DNA of 64,000 nt from Selenomonas sp. (lineage in GTDB: Bacteria; Bacillota; Negativicutes; Selenomonadales; Selenomonadaceae): the NCBI GenBank assembly GCA_022773585.1, contig JALEZZ010000062.1, forward strand, positions 20,096 through 84,095, in the 5' to 3' direction. Made by a program: the position numbers and the translations under genes. Under the pieces are notes generated by a model that saw only the letters and a program-made list of their open reading frames with translations, had not been told where the DNA came from and did no database searches. This document shows, piece by piece, positions 17,614 through 25,802 of this stretch (positions are counted from its first letter, which is position 1; each line of letters begins with the position of its first letter).

Positions 17614-17727
17614 CGGGTTCGAAAGAACCATCTGTAAAAAGAATACAGCACACAACAAGGAACGGCGTTGCGGGCGGCGCCGTTCCTTGTTGTAGGATGG
17701 AGAAAAACGGAAAGGATGTGCAAGGAT

Positions 17728-18156
17728 ATGACGGAAGAAGAAAAGAAACTCGAGGCCGGCGAGCCGTATGATTTCACGGACCCTGGCGTGGACGGGCGCA
17801 AGATGGACGCGGTGAAATTCTGCCGCGCTCTGCGGCAGCTCCAGGACCGCGACGCATCGCATGAGGAACAGGCCGCGCTCATCGCGCAGCATTTCGGGGC
17901 GTCTGATGACGACACGACGCTGCTCCCGGGCTTTGCCTGCGACAACGGGCACAACATCTTTGTCGGGAAGCAATTCCTCGCAAACTACAATGTCACGATT
18001 CTCGACATCCTGCCGGGCGTGACGATTGGGAACAATGTCATCATCGCGGCCGGTGCCATCGTGACGAAGGACGTGCCCGCGAACACCCTCGTCAGCGGCG
18101 TGCCGGCGAAGAAGATCAAAGACCTCGTCGATGATGTGCCAGAGCGCAGAGCTTGA
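17728..18156 (+). pseudogene. Maltose O-acetyltransferase-like gene with internal deletion
   Basis: 142 aa, where the family has about 185-200. The N-terminal Mac domain (MTEEEKKLEAGEPYDFTDP) and the start of the left-handed helix (FACDNGHNIFVGKQFLANYNVTILDI) join directly to the last coils (PGVTIGNNVIIAAGAIVTKDVPANTLVSGVPAK). About 55-65 residues carrying the catalytic His loop and acetyl-CoA coils are missing, with frame kept. Start at 17728 follows AAGGA. Probably inactive. Confidence 0.75.
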
Positions 18157-18168
18157 GGAGGGATTCAT

Positions 18169-18813
18169 ATGATTGCACAGAAAAAACTCATCGTCGGCAG
18201 TGCTATCGCACTGCTGCTGCTCGCAGGCTGCGGCGCACAGAGCGCTGCACCTGCCTCGAGCGCGCCGGGGGCTTCGTCCGCGTCCTCGAGCGCGGCGGCA
18301 TCGTCTGCACCGGAAGCCGCGGTGAAGGGAAATTTCGCCGTTACAATCGCATTTGACTACAAGCGTGCCGACACGGCGGCGTCGAACCAGATGGCCGCCT
18401 GGGTCGAGGACAAAGATGGCAACGTCGTCCGTGACCTCGGCGCGACGCGCTTCACGGCGACGGGCGGATTCGCGCGCCGCAAGGAATCGCTGCCGCTCTG
18501 GGTCTCGAAAGTGCACCCGGAAAAATTCAAGAGCGATGAAGTCGATGCCATCGCACAGGCCACGCCGTCCGCCGGCCATCAGACCATCACCTGGGACGGC
18601 ACGGATGACAAAGGCGCGCCCGTCCCCGATGGCACGTACACCATCTGGCTCGAAGGCACGCTCTACTGGACGAGCGACTACCGCGCCCACGCGACCGTCA
18701 CCGTCCCCGCAGCAGAGGGAACGCTCGACGTCGCGGAGGAATACACCGAAGAAGCATCAGAGAACCGCGACATGATCACGAATGTAAAGATGTCGGTGCA
18801 GAAGAAGGGGTGA
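18169..18813 (+). CDS. DUF2271-like lipoprotein
   Basis: 214 aa. Lipobox LLLAGC near residue 20, then a Ser/Ala-rich linker and a compact beta-sandwich-like domain with AWVEDKDGNVVRDLG, FARRKESLPLWV and ITWDGTDDKGAPVPDGTYTIWLEG, matching DUF2271 proteins. In other bacteria such proteins are often found with PepSY/flavin-based thiol or iron systems; here the neighbours are decaying genes. Exported, lipid-anchored, function unknown. Confidence 0.85.
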   Translation: MIAQKKLIVGSAIALLLLAGCGAQSAAPASSAPGASSASSSAAASSAPEAAVKGNFAVTIAFDYKRADTAASNQMAAWVEDKDGNVVRDLGATRFTATGGFARRKESLPLWVSKVHPEKFKSDEVDAIAQATPSAGHQTITWDGTDDKGAPVPDGTYTIWLEGTLYWTSDYRAHATVTVPAAEGTLDVAEEYTEEASENRDMITNVKMSVQKKG

Positions 18814-18817
18814 TGGC

Positions 18818-19309
18818 ATGAACATTCGCCATGCAACGAAAGATGACGCGCAGGCGCTCAGCGCGATCGAGGCGGCTTCGTATCCTGCGGCGGAGGGGGC
18901 GTCGGCGGAGAGCATCCACGAGCGGCTCGCGCACTACCCGGATTATTTCTGGCTCCTCACGACGGATACGGGCGAGATCGTGGCGTTCGTCAACGGCTTC
19001 GTGACGGACGAAAAGGATCTCGCGGACGAGATGTACGACCATCCCGAGATGCACGATGCGCACGGCGCGTGGCAGATGATCTTTTTCGTCGTGACCTCGC
19101 CTGCGCATCGCGGCGAGGGCTGTGCGCGAAAGCTCCTCGAGCGCGTGATCGCCGACAGCCGCGCGGCGGGGCGCAAGGGCATCGTGCTGACCTGCAAGGA
19201 GCGGCTGCTGCCGTTTTACGCGAAATTCGGCTTCGTCGATGAGGGCATCTCCGCATCCGTGCACGGGAACGTCCTCTGGCACCAGACGCGCCTGCGGCTG
19301 GACGGATGA
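18818..19309 (+). CDS. GNAT-family N-acetyltransferase
   Basis: 163 aa with the acetyl-CoA-binding motif A (IFFVVTSPAHRGEGCARKLLERVIAD, Q/RxxGxG/A type), then the beta-bulge strand GIVLTCKERLLPFYAKFGFVDEG typical of GNAT fold ends. Substrate unknown; the layout resembles serotonin/arylalkylamine-type acetyltransferases of bacteria. It starts 4 bp after the lipoprotein stop and is apparently intact. Confidence 0.9.
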   Translation: MNIRHATKDDAQALSAIEAASYPAAEGASAESIHERLAHYPDYFWLLTTDTGEIVAFVNGFVTDEKDLADEMYDHPEMHDAHGAWQMIFFVVTSPAHRGEGCARKLLERVIADSRAAGRKGIVLTCKERLLPFYAKFGFVDEGISASVHGNVLWHQTRLRLDG

Positions 19310-19374
19310 AATGTTGCAGGGCAAATGATTGTGAAAGGCACGTGTTTCATGCAGAAAACGAACGGGATGGGATA

Positions 19375-19848
19375 GTGAAAGAGCTCATGGCGAAGCGCCT
19401 GCCGGACGCGAACATCGTCGAGACGAACACCTATTACCAGGGCGGCAAGTGGTTCACGGAAATGTCCGTCGGCGACCATATGCCGGGCTATGATTCCCTG
19501 TTCGTGCTGACGCATTTCAAAGGCCACACGATGGGCGGTTTCGGCGGCTCGAACAAGAACATCGGCATCGGCTGTGCCGACGGCCGCATCGGAAAGAAAA
19601 TGATCCACACGCACGAAGGCGAAGGCCAGTGGAGCGTCTCCGAGGAAGAACTCATGGAGCGCATCACGGAATCGACGAAAGCGACGGTCGACCACTTCGC
19701 GCCACACATCGCCTATGTCAACGTCCTGCGCAACAGCAGAAACAACGCAGCCGCCGTGCGGATTCCGCACGGCGGCTGCTTCTTTACATCACGAAAAACT
19801 CTTACCGATACTCAAGGTTCCGCGTCGAGTTGCGGACTTCTTCGCTGA
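19375..19848 (+). pseudogene. DUF362 protein remnant
   Basis: Family-like pieces are PDANIVETNTYYQGGKW, then YDSLFVLTHFKGHTMGGFGGSNKNIGIGCADGRIGKKMIHT and STKATVDHFAPHIAYVNVL. The usual residues between the first two blocks and everything after YVNVL (the Cys-containing iron-sulfur part and C-terminus) are absent. The frame runs on through the terminator at 19747-19783 to a stop at 19848, which is not family sequence. Interpreted as an internally and 3'-deleted gene. Confidence 0.75.
19747..19784 (+). terminator. Terminator at the end of the decay zone
   Basis: GCAGCCGCCGTGCGG / CCGCACGGCGGCTGC, a 15-bp perfect stem followed by TTCTTT. Confidence 0.8.
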
Positions 19849-20416
19849 CGGGCAGCGACGCCTCGTAGCGGCGGATGATGACGTTCGTCGTCAGGACGCC
19901 AGCGAGGAGGACGATGGCCGCGAGCAGGATGACGCGCGCCGCGCTGTCATCACTGTCGCTGTCCCCGCCAAAGAGGCCGCCGAGCCCCTGCTGGACGCTG
20001 TCGAGCGCCGGGCCGAAGCTCTGGATGGCGTTGTACGTGTTGTACGCCGTCGCGAACGTGTTCCAGCCTGCAACGCCGAGGTTCATGAGCGATTTCTCAC
20101 GCGCTACATTGATCCAAGACTGGATCGTGATGACGATGGCCGAGCCGATCATCGGGATGATGATCATGATGTACATGAGGCTCATCAGCACGCCGAGCAT
20201 CGCTGGCGGCAGATAGCCGGTCGAGACGGCGATGTAAGCGACGATGAACGCATAGACATACGTGAAGCCGATGGCCGACTGGATGGCGCCCGCCCAGGCG
20301 ACGACGCGGATCCAGCCGCCGATGGCCTTCGTCTCCGCCCAGACGCGCCCGACATTCCGAGCGTTCAGGAAACTGATGACGAGGTTGAGACCAAGAACTA
20401 AGAGCAGCATGCCCAT
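19802..20416 (-). CDS. Multi-pass membrane protein of unknown function
   Basis: 204 aa, not recognised. Four hydrophobic helices are visible (about 3-15, 37-67, 70-98, 161-179), with a Gly/Ser/Asp-rich cytoplasmic-looking linker (GGLFGGDSDSDDS) before the last and a polar tail. AAAGGA precedes the ATG at 20416. It is in the same direction as, but separate from, terC, with a partial B repeat (20441-20459) just upstream. No partner is evident. Confidence 0.7.
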   Translation of the reverse strand: MGMLLLVLGLNLVISFLNARNVGRVWAETKAIGGWIRVVAWAGAIQSAIGFTYVYAFIVAYIAVSTGYLPPAMLGVLMSLMYIMIIIPMIGSAIVITIQSWINVAREKSLMNLGVAGWNTFATAYNTYNAIQSFGPALDSVQQGLGGLFGGDSDSDDSAARVILLAAIVLLAGVLTTNVIIRRYEASLPVSEEVRNSTRNLEYR

Positions 20417-20440
20417 AAAATCAAGTCCTTTCTATATCTG

Positions 20441-20459
20441 GCCCCCTCTAGAGGGAGGC
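20441..20459. repeat. Repeat B, partial copy 4
   Basis: Only the first hairpin, GCCCCCTCTAGAGGGAGGC, is present, between terC and the membrane protein gene. Confidence 0.6.
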
Positions 20460-20469
20460 TGAAGTTGGA

Positions 20470-21177
20470 TTACGCTACGCTTTCCGCTGCTTTCTGGCGG
20501 CGGGCTTTGAAATGGCCGACCGCGCAGACGAGGACGGCGAGCAGCGCGGGCAGCACGTAGTGTCCGGCACTGCCGAAGGCCGCGAACGCGTTCGTGATGT
20601 GCTCGCCGAGCGCGCCGTCCGCGAGGAACATCTTGCCCGACGTCCAGCCGATGATGGCCGCGCCGACGTACATGAGCGCGGGGAAGCGATCCATGATGGC
20701 GCCCAAAAGGCTGCTGCCCGCGACGACAATCGGGATGCTGATGAGCAGGCCCGCCGCGACGAGCAGGAAATGGCCCTGCGCTGCGCCCGCAATCGAAAGC
20801 ACGTTGTCGAGGCTCATGGCCGCGTCGGCAACGATGATCGTCTTGACCGCCGCGCCGAGCGAATGCGCTGCCTCGATGTGCGCGTCTTCGCCCGCCTTGT
20901 GCGCTGGCGCGAGGAGACCGATGGCAATCGGCAGCAGGATGAGTCCGCCGAGCGCCTGCAGGAACGGGATGGTCAGCAGCTCGACTGCGATGAACGTCAG
21001 CGCGATGCGGATGGCCACCGCGCCGCCCGTGCCGATGAAGATGGCCTTCTTGCGCTCCTCATGCGGCAGCTTGTTCGCCGCCATCGCGATGACGACGGCA
21101 TTGTCGCCCGCAAGCGCGAGGTCCATGACCACGATCGAGCCGAGCGCCATGAAAAATTCCATCGAAAAAGTTTCCAT
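20470..21177 (-). CDS. TerC/YjbE-family integral membrane protein
   Basis: 235 aa, seven to eight helices, with paired family motifs MDLALAGDNAVVIAMA and DAAMSLDNVLSIAGA containing conserved intramembrane acidic residues. The family is implicated in metal (notably manganese) export. The start at 21177 has AAAGGAGC 9 nt upstream. The leader contains a yybP-ykoY-type aptamer, the Mn-sensing riboswitch class that usually precedes such genes, supporting a manganese role. Confidence 0.93.
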   Translation of the reverse strand: METFSMEFFMALGSIVVMDLALAGDNAVVIAMAANKLPHEERKKAIFIGTGGAVAIRIALTFIAVELLTIPFLQALGGLILLPIAIGLLAPAHKAGEDAHIEAAHSLGAAVKTIIVADAAMSLDNVLSIAGAAQGHFLLVAAGLLISIPIVVAGSSLLGAIMDRFPALMYVGAAIIGWTSGKMFLADGALGEHITNAFAAFGSAGHYVLPALLAVLVCAVGHFKARRQKAAESVA

Positions 21178-21249
21178 AAAAGGGTGCTCCTTTCCAAAAA
21201 TAACTCCCCTGGAAACGAAAAGAGACCTCCACATGGTATCTGTTTCCAG

Positions 21250-21350
21250 GTATCATGCGAAAGTCTCACCTATTGCCGAATCGCAACGCCGATGCCAGCC
21301 CGTGCGGGCAGTGATTGTTGACATCAGCCTCCGAGGTTACTCCCCTTCGC
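21250..21350 (-). ncRNA. yybP-ykoY (Mn2+) riboswitch, predicted
   Basis: The minus-strand leader of terC contains AAGGGGAGTAACC near its 5' side and GGTGAGACTTTCGC near its 3' side, close to the class consensus (GGGGAGUAGC...GUGAGACCUUUGCC), with a GC hairpin between them (CCCGCACGGGC). A consensus promoter lies just upstream. Recognised by eye; a covariance-model scan was not possible. Confidence 0.8.
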
Positions 21351-21369
21351 TATTCACTTCTTGCCCCTG

Positions 21370-21398
21370 AGTATAGCAGGCGCCCCTGCCGCTGTCAA
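21370..21398 (-). promoter_or_regulatory. Sigma-70 promoter for the riboswitch-terC transcript
   Basis: On the minus strand TTGACA (21398-21393), a 17-nt spacer, then TATACT (21375-21370). Expected transcription start is about 10 nt before the aptamer. Confidence 0.85.
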
Positions 21399-21427
21399 GA
21401 GGAAAGATTTCCTGCCAGATGTCTCGT

Positions 21428-21448
21428 TTCGTTGAACGGCTCAACGAA
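21428..21448. promoter_or_regulatory. Perfect dyad upstream of the terC promoter
   Basis: TTCGTTGA-ACGGC-TCAACGAA, 8-bp arms, about 30 bp upstream of the -35 box. A possible operator; the binding protein is unknown. The rest of 21449-21618 is AT-rich with no gene seen. Confidence 0.4.
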
Positions 21449-21618
21449 TACAATTTAATAAAACGTTTACTTTTTATTTATTGCGAAGTAATCAATAAAA
21501 CATATACTATCTTTCTGTAAGGACAAGCTATCCCACTTCTACTTACGCGATGCGCGGTCCATCCCATCCACGCATCGGACACATTCTTTACTCAATTTTA
21601 CAACATATTTCCTAGGCA

Positions 21619-21657
21619 CATGCCCGCTGGATCTTCCCAATCCAGCGGGCATGTGTT
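21619..21657 (-). terminator. Hairpin after the Crp-family gene
   Basis: CATGCCCGCTGGAT / ATCCAGCGGGCATG stem 18 bp past the stop codon; a strong stem but a weak T-run. Confidence 0.65.
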
Positions 21658-21674
21658 GTATTTTGGAAAACGTT

Positions 21675-22358
21675 TCAGAGATACGACTCGAACTGCGCGA
21701 GGTCGCAGACGCGCACCGTGCGGCCCGAGACCTCGAGAATGCCTTCGCGCGCCATGGCGCTGAGTTCGCGCGAGAGCGACGGCCGCGTGACAGCGAGATA
21801 GGCCGCGAGCGTCTCCCGGCTTTCCGTGAGCTGCACCGTGCCGTCCTCGCCGAGATGCTCCGCGAGAAAGCGCACAATCTTCTCGCGCAGCGTGCCGGAC
21901 GCGAGCACCTGGATGCGGCCATGCATGTAGTAGGCTTTTCGCGCAAAGATGCGCATGAGGCTGCGCTGCACGCAGAGCGCGGGCCGCGAGAGGTCGCCGC
22001 CTGAAAGGGAGAACAGGCTGCTCGCAATCTCGAGCACCTCGGCGCGCGTTGCCGCCTCGACGTACATATCGTAGGGCCTCCCCAGCACTTCATAGACCTC
22101 GCCGAACATCTCGCCCGTTTCGCTGAGCTCCGAAAGGAAGATCTGCCGCCCGGAAAACGTATCCTTCTTGATGACGAGCGTGCCCGAGAGCAGCAGGTAG
22201 AGCCCGTGCGGCATCTCCCCTTCCTGAAAGAGGATGCCGCCCTTGGCCACCGTCCTTCGCCGCACCTGGCTCGATGCGAGCAGTGCGCGCACATCTTCCT
22301 CCGTCATGCCATGCGCGAGGCTCGATGATTTTACAATGTCAAAAATTTCCTGCTTCAT
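21675..22358 (-). CDS. Crp/Fnr-family transcriptional regulator
   Basis: 227 aa. Cyclic-nucleotide-binding-type beta-roll (GGILFQEGEMPHGLYLLLSGTL, GEMFGEVYEVLG) and a C-terminal helix-turn-helix (TLAAYLAVTRPSLSRELSAMAREGIL). No N-terminal Cys cluster of the FNR type, so not an iron-sulfur oxygen sensor. It sits alone between a terminator and tRNA-Val, so its regulon cannot be read from the neighbourhood. Confidence 0.93.
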   Translation of the reverse strand: MKQEIFDIVKSSSLAHGMTEEDVRALLASSQVRRRTVAKGGILFQEGEMPHGLYLLLSGTLVIKKDTFSGRQIFLSELSETGEMFGEVYEVLGRPYDMYVEAATRAEVLEIASSLFSLSGGDLSRPALCVQRSLMRIFARKAYYMHGRIQVLASGTLREKIVRFLAEHLGEDGTVQLTESRETLAAYLAVTRPSLSRELSAMAREGILEVSGRTVRVCDLAQFESYL

Positions 22359-22396
22359 CCGATGCGCTCCATTTCGAAAAGTAAAAAATGGTACGA

Positions 22397-22428
22397 AAAA
22401 GGCGTTACAAGAAGTTCCTGTAACGCCT
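22397..22428 (-). terminator. Terminator after tRNA-Val(CAC)
   Basis: GGCGTTACAGG / CTTGTAACGCC-type stem followed by TTTTT on the minus strand, 9 bp beyond the tRNA CCA end. Confidence 0.8.
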
Positions 22429-22436
22429 GAATGCTC

Positions 22437-22512
22437 TGGTGCTCACTGAGGGACTCGAACCCCCGACCCCCTCCATGTGACGGAGATGCTCTACCAACTG
22501 AGCTAAGTGAGC
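22437..22512 (-). tRNA. tRNA-Val (anticodon CAC)
   Basis: 76 nt including an encoded CCA end. Acceptor GCTCACT/AGTGAGC, D arm TAGCTCAGTTGGTAGAGCA, anticodon stem TCTCC/GGAGG with loop GTCACAT (T33, then CAC), T arm GGGGGTTCGAGTCCC. CAC reads GUG. A second valine tRNA (GAC) is at 56784-56860. Confidence 0.93.
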
Positions 22513-22664
22513 TTGTCAACGAAAAATATTATACTATAGATACCAGCAAAAGTCCACTCTTTTTTCAAAAACTTTTCTCGTGGCAGGAAACGTTTGCGAT
22601 GAAGCCGCCTTTGCCCTATACTACAAGTAACAACCTGCTGTCAAAAGAAAGGATGCGTTCATTC

Positions 22665-23378
22665 ATGAAAGATGTTCTCGATGTCCACATGCATACGATT
22701 GCGAGCGGCCATGCCTACAGCACCGTGCGCGAGATGATCACGGTCGCGAAGGAGCGCGGGCTCGAGCTCGTCGGGCTCTCGGAACACGGGCCGGCCATGG
22801 AGGGGAGCTGCGGGCAGATGTACTTCTGCAATTTCAAAGTCATCCGCCAGCAGGAATGGGGCATCCGCGTCATGATGGGCGCCGAGCTCAACATCATGGA
22901 CTACGCGGGTTCCGTCGACCTGCCCGCCCAGCGCCTGCGCGGCCTTGACTACGCCATCGCCAGCCTGCACGACAACGTCATCGATCCAGGCACGCGCGAG
23001 GAAAACACGGCGGCCATCCTCGGCGCGATGCGGAACCCCGCCGTCAGCATCATCGGCCACCCCGACAATCCCGTCTACCCCGTCGATTTCAATGCGCTTG
23101 CCCGTGCGGCGAAAGAGCAGCACGTCCTGCTCGAAATCAACAACAGCTCGTACAAGCCGAACGGCAGCCGCAGCGGCTCTGAGCCTTACGGGCGCCAGCT
23201 GCTCGCGGCCTGCAAGCAGTATGGCACGTCCGTCATCTGCGGCAGCGACGCCCACATCGACCTCGACGTCGGCACGCACGAATACAGCTGGAAGCTCATC
23301 GAGGCGTGCGATTTCCCAGAAGAGCTCGTCGTCAATACGAGCGTGGAGAAGTTCCAGTCCTTTTTACACGTCCGGTAA
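22665..23378 (+). CDS. PHP-domain phosphoesterase (YcdX-like)
   Basis: 237 aa. Metal-binding PHP signature: [15 protein letters not shown] at the N-terminus, [26 protein letters not shown] and the final GSDAHID, together supplying the His/Asp ligands of a trinuclear-metal phosphatase. The physiological substrate is unknown. The start was set at the ATG at 22665 (AAAGGA 11 nt upstream). Its last 15 bp overlap the convergent ung gene. Confidence 0.9.
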   Translation: MKDVLDVHMHTIASGHAYSTVREMITVAKERGLELVGLSEHGPAMEGSCGQMYFCNFKVIRQQEWGIRVMMGAELNIMDYAGSVDLPAQRLRGLDYAIASLHDNVIDPGTREENTAAILGAMRNPAVSIIGHPDNPVYPVDFNALARAAKEQHVLLEINNSSYKPNGSRSGSEPYGRQLLAACKQYGTSVICGSDAHIDLDVGTHEYSWKLIEACDFPEELVVNTSVEKFQSFLHVR

Positions 23379-24038
23379 CTGCCAATCGATCGGCGTCTCG
23401 CCGCAGCTTTCGAGGAACTGGTTGACGCGCGAGAACGGGCGGCTGCCGAAGAAGCCGCGATTCGCAGAGAGCGGGCTCGGGTGCGGAGACTCGACGATGT
23501 AGTGGCGCGGGTTCGTGATCATGGCTTTCTTCTTGCGCGCCGGGCTCCCCCAGAGGATGAAGGCCATGGGCTTTTCGCGCTCGTTGAGGAGCTCGATGAT
23601 GCGGTCGGTGAACTGCTCCCAGCCCTGATTGTGATGAGAAAATGCCTGATGCTCGCGAACGGTCAGGACGGTGTTGAGGAGCAGGACGCCTTGGTCGGCC
23701 CAGAGTTTCAGGCAGCCGTTGTTCGGGATGGTGCAGCCGAGGTCGTCGTGGAGTTCCTGAAAGATGTTCTTGAGGCTCGGCGGCGGCTCGACGCCGGGCA
23801 GGACGGAGAACGAAAGGCCGTGCGCCTGACCGGGGCCGTGATACGGATCTTGGCCGAGGATGACGACTTTCGTGTCCGCATAGCTCGTGTAGTGGAGCGC
23901 GTTGAAGATGGCGTACATGTCAGGGTAGACGCGCGTCGTGCGGTATTCATGGATGAGGAATTGCCGCAGCTTCTTATAGTAGGGCTTCTCGAGCTCAGGC
24001 GTCAGGAGAGGGGCCCAGTCGTTGTGGAAGATTTCCAT
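23364..24038 (-). CDS. ung: Uracil-DNA glycosylase, family 1
   Basis: 224 aa, normal length. Catalytic water-activating motif [18 protein letters not shown], the Phe/Asn stacking region and the DNA-intercalating [17 protein letters not shown] loop are all present. It removes uracil from DNA at the start of base-excision repair. Start at ATG 24038 with AAGGA upstream; longer in-frame starts would read into palindrome P copy 3. Confidence 0.96.
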   Translation of the reverse strand: MEIFHNDWAPLLTPELEKPYYKKLRQFLIHEYRTTRVYPDMYAIFNALHYTSYADTKVVILGQDPYHGPGQAHGLSFSVLPGVEPPPSLKNIFQELHDDLGCTIPNNGCLKLWADQGVLLLNTVLTVREHQAFSHHNQGWEQFTDRIIELLNEREKPMAFILWGSPARKKKAMITNPRHYIVESPHPSPLSANRGFFGSRPFSRVNQFLESCGETPIDWQLPDV

Positions 24039-24099
24039 GGGGGATGTTCCTTTCTTTTGGTTGGTTCGTGGTCGCGAAGAACAGTTCGCGGCCGCTGGC

Positions 24100-24280
24100 G
24101 GCAGGGGCATTCCAAACGAAATCCGGACCATTCCCTTCGGTCATTCAAACGGATTTCTTATTGGAACGCCCCTGCCCCCCCCCGAAGATATGATACGACT
24201 TCGCGAAAGAAATTCAAACTTCTGCCTCCCTCTTAGAGGGAGGGGGACCGCGAAGCGGTGGTGGGAGTGGCGAAGGTAGG
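24100..24280. repeat. Palindrome P copy 3 plus repeat B copy 5
   Basis: 24100-24176 is a P palindrome in inverse orientation to copies 1 and 2; its arms read GGCAGGGGCATTCC / GGAACGCCCCTGCC and its core is the same as the others. 24224-24280 is a B element (CTCCCTCTTAGAGGGAG, then CCGCGAAGCGG, then GGGAGTGGCGAAGGTAG). The gap between ung and folK/A (277 bp) contains no gene. Confidence 0.9.
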
Positions 24281-24315
24281 ACCCACCAATAACTTCGAGT
24301 GCATCTACGAAGGTT

Positions 24316-25410
24316 TCATTTTCGGATATACTCCTCAAACATCACGCCCGGTGTCTTTGCCGGGCGTTTTTTGATGCAGGCAAAGCCGTCAAGCGGCGGG
24401 AAGAAGGTATCGGCGGGTGGTGTCGCGGCGACTTCGGTCAGAAGGATGCGGCGGGTGTATGGGAGGAGTTGGCGATAGATCGTACCGCCGCCGATGACCC
24501 AGAATGGACGGTGGGGGCGCTCGCGATACAGTTGTTCGAGAATCACAGAGAGTTGACCGATGTCAGAAGCATACTCTAGATGAGACGTGCCATTTGTCTG
24601 GCCAGTGCTCCCTACGACTCCCCCCGCCGCTATCGCGGCCCGTCCCCCCTCTAAGAGGGGGGCTTCTATGGAGCGGGACACCACGACATTGACGCGGCCG
24701 GCGAGCGGCTTTTTGCCCAGGCTTTCCCAGGTCTTCCTGCCCATGATGACGACGCTGCCTTCGGTCTTTGTCTGTGCCTTGAAGAACGCCATGTCCTCGG
24801 GGATATGGAACAGCAGCTTGCCGTCTTTTCCAATGCCGCGGTCGGCGCTGATGCAGGCGATCATCTGGAGCGGCCAGGGGGCGGCGAGTTCGTTGCTTTT
24901 TTCCACGCCCTGTCCGACGTTCTTTTCGCACCAGTCGGCGATGGGGTGACCTTTGAGGACAAGGCCGGGCTCGATTTCTCTTAGCGGCTCGAGGACGAAG
25001 GCGCGTTCGAGCAGGTACGGGTGCGGGAGGCGGAGTTCCGGCGTATCTCGGCGCACGATGCGCGTCGCTTGACGTTCACCGCTGTCTGCCTGTCCATCTG
25101 CCGTCTCTGTCGCATACACGAGGTCGATGTCGATCGTCCGCGCGCCCCAATGCTCGTGCCGCACGCGGCCGAGGGCCTGCTCGATGGCCTGGGTCTCGTT
25201 CAGCAGCGCTTCGGGGACGAGGGTCGTTTCGAGCAGGACGGCGCCGTTGAGGAAAGGAGGCTGGTCGAGGTTTCCCCACGGGGCCGTCTCATAAAAAGAG
25301 GACGCGGCCAAGAGGCGCGTCCCCGGGAGCCCCGCGAGGCGCCGGATGGCTTCGCGGAGCGTCGCTGCTCTGCGGCCGAGATTGGCGCCGATGGAGAGGC
25401 GGATATTCAT
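24316..25410 (-). CDS. FolK-FolA fusion: HPPK + dihydrofolate reductase, with repeat B in frame
   Basis: 364 aa. Residues 1 to about 175 are 6-hydroxymethyl-dihydropterin pyrophosphokinase (APWGN, FLNGAV, ARTIDIDLVY); about 181-364 are dihydrofolate reductase (IGKDGKLLFHIPEDMAFFK, VIMGRKTWESLG, FWVIGGGTIYRQLLPY). The fusion joins two non-adjacent steps of tetrahydrofolate synthesis. B copy 6 (24617-24665) encodes about residues 247-265 (APLLEGGRAAIAAGG), in the loop after the strand RVNVVVSR; DHFRs normally have a much shorter loop here. It overlaps folB by 4 bp as the last gene of the folate operon. Confidence 0.93.
   Translation of the reverse strand: MNIRLSIGANLGRRAATLREAIRRLAGLPGTRLLAASSFYETAPWGNLDQPPFLNGAVLLETTLVPEALLNETQAIEQALGRVRHEHWGARTIDIDLVYATETADGQADSGERQATRIVRRDTPELRLPHPYLLERAFVLEPLREIEPGLVLKGHPIADWCEKNVGQGVEKSNELAAPWPLQMIACISADRGIGKDGKLLFHIPEDMAFFKAQTKTEGSVVIMGRKTWESLGKKPLAGRVNVVVSRSIEAPLLEGGRAAIAAGGVVGSTGQTNGTSHLEYASDIGQLSVILEQLYRERPHRPFWVIGGGTIYRQLLPYTRRILLTEVAATPPADTFFPPLDGFACIKKRPAKTPGVMFEEYIRK
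24617..24665. repeat. Repeat B, copy 6, inside the DHFR coding region
   Basis: ACTCCCCCC, CCGCTATCGCGG hairpin, then CCCCCCTCTAAGAGGGGGG. No stop codon in the reading frame used. Confidence 0.9.
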
Positions 25411-25802
25411 GCTTTCTGTTCCCCCTGGGCCCGGCGGATCGTCACGGCCGCGTCCTGGAAGTCGCCCGGAATCGGGGCGGCGGGCTTGTGCACGGTGACT
25501 TCGACAGCACGCACTTCCGAGTAGCGGCCGAGGATGAGGTCGGCGATGCGCTCGGCGATGGCCTCGATGAGGTGGAAGCGCTGGCCTTCGACGACGCTCT
25601 TGACGATTTCGAACACGGACGCATAGTTGACCGTGTTCTTGAGTTCGTCGCTCTTGCCCGCCGAATGGAGCGAAAGCGAGAGCGTGACATCGACGTAGAA
25701 GTCCTGCCCCTGCTCGCGTTCTTCGTTGAGGCAGCCGTGGTAGCCGTAGAATTTCATGCCCGAAAGGGCGATCTTGTCGAGCTTTTCATTTGTTTTCTGC
25801 AT
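25407..25802 (-). CDS. folB: Dihydroneopterin aldolase
   Basis: 131 aa. IALSGMKFYGYHGCLNEEREQGQDF contains the active-site Tyr and substrate region, LIEAIAERIADLIL and VTVHKPAAPIPG complete the family pattern. It cleaves dihydroneopterin to 6-hydroxymethyl-dihydropterin. The start was set at the ATG at 25802; it overlaps folP upstream by 17 bp and folK/A downstream by 4 bp, so the operon is tightly coupled. Confidence 0.95.
   Translation of the reverse strand: MQKTNEKLDKIALSGMKFYGYHGCLNEEREQGQDFYVDVTLSLSLHSAGKSDELKNTVNYASVFEIVKSVVEGQRFHLIEAIAERIADLILGRYSEVRAVEVTVHKPAAPIPGDFQDAAVTIRRAQGEQKA

Noticed and set aside
24039..24131. Longer N-terminus for Ung
   Set aside because: The extension reads through repeat-associated DNA and lacks a ribosome-binding site, while ATG 24038 has a good one and gives the usual protein length.
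25040..25095. Possible further insertion in FolK (ETADGQADSGERQ)
   Set aside because: The DNA is not palindromic and has no similarity to the B, P or C repeats; natural loop variation is enough.
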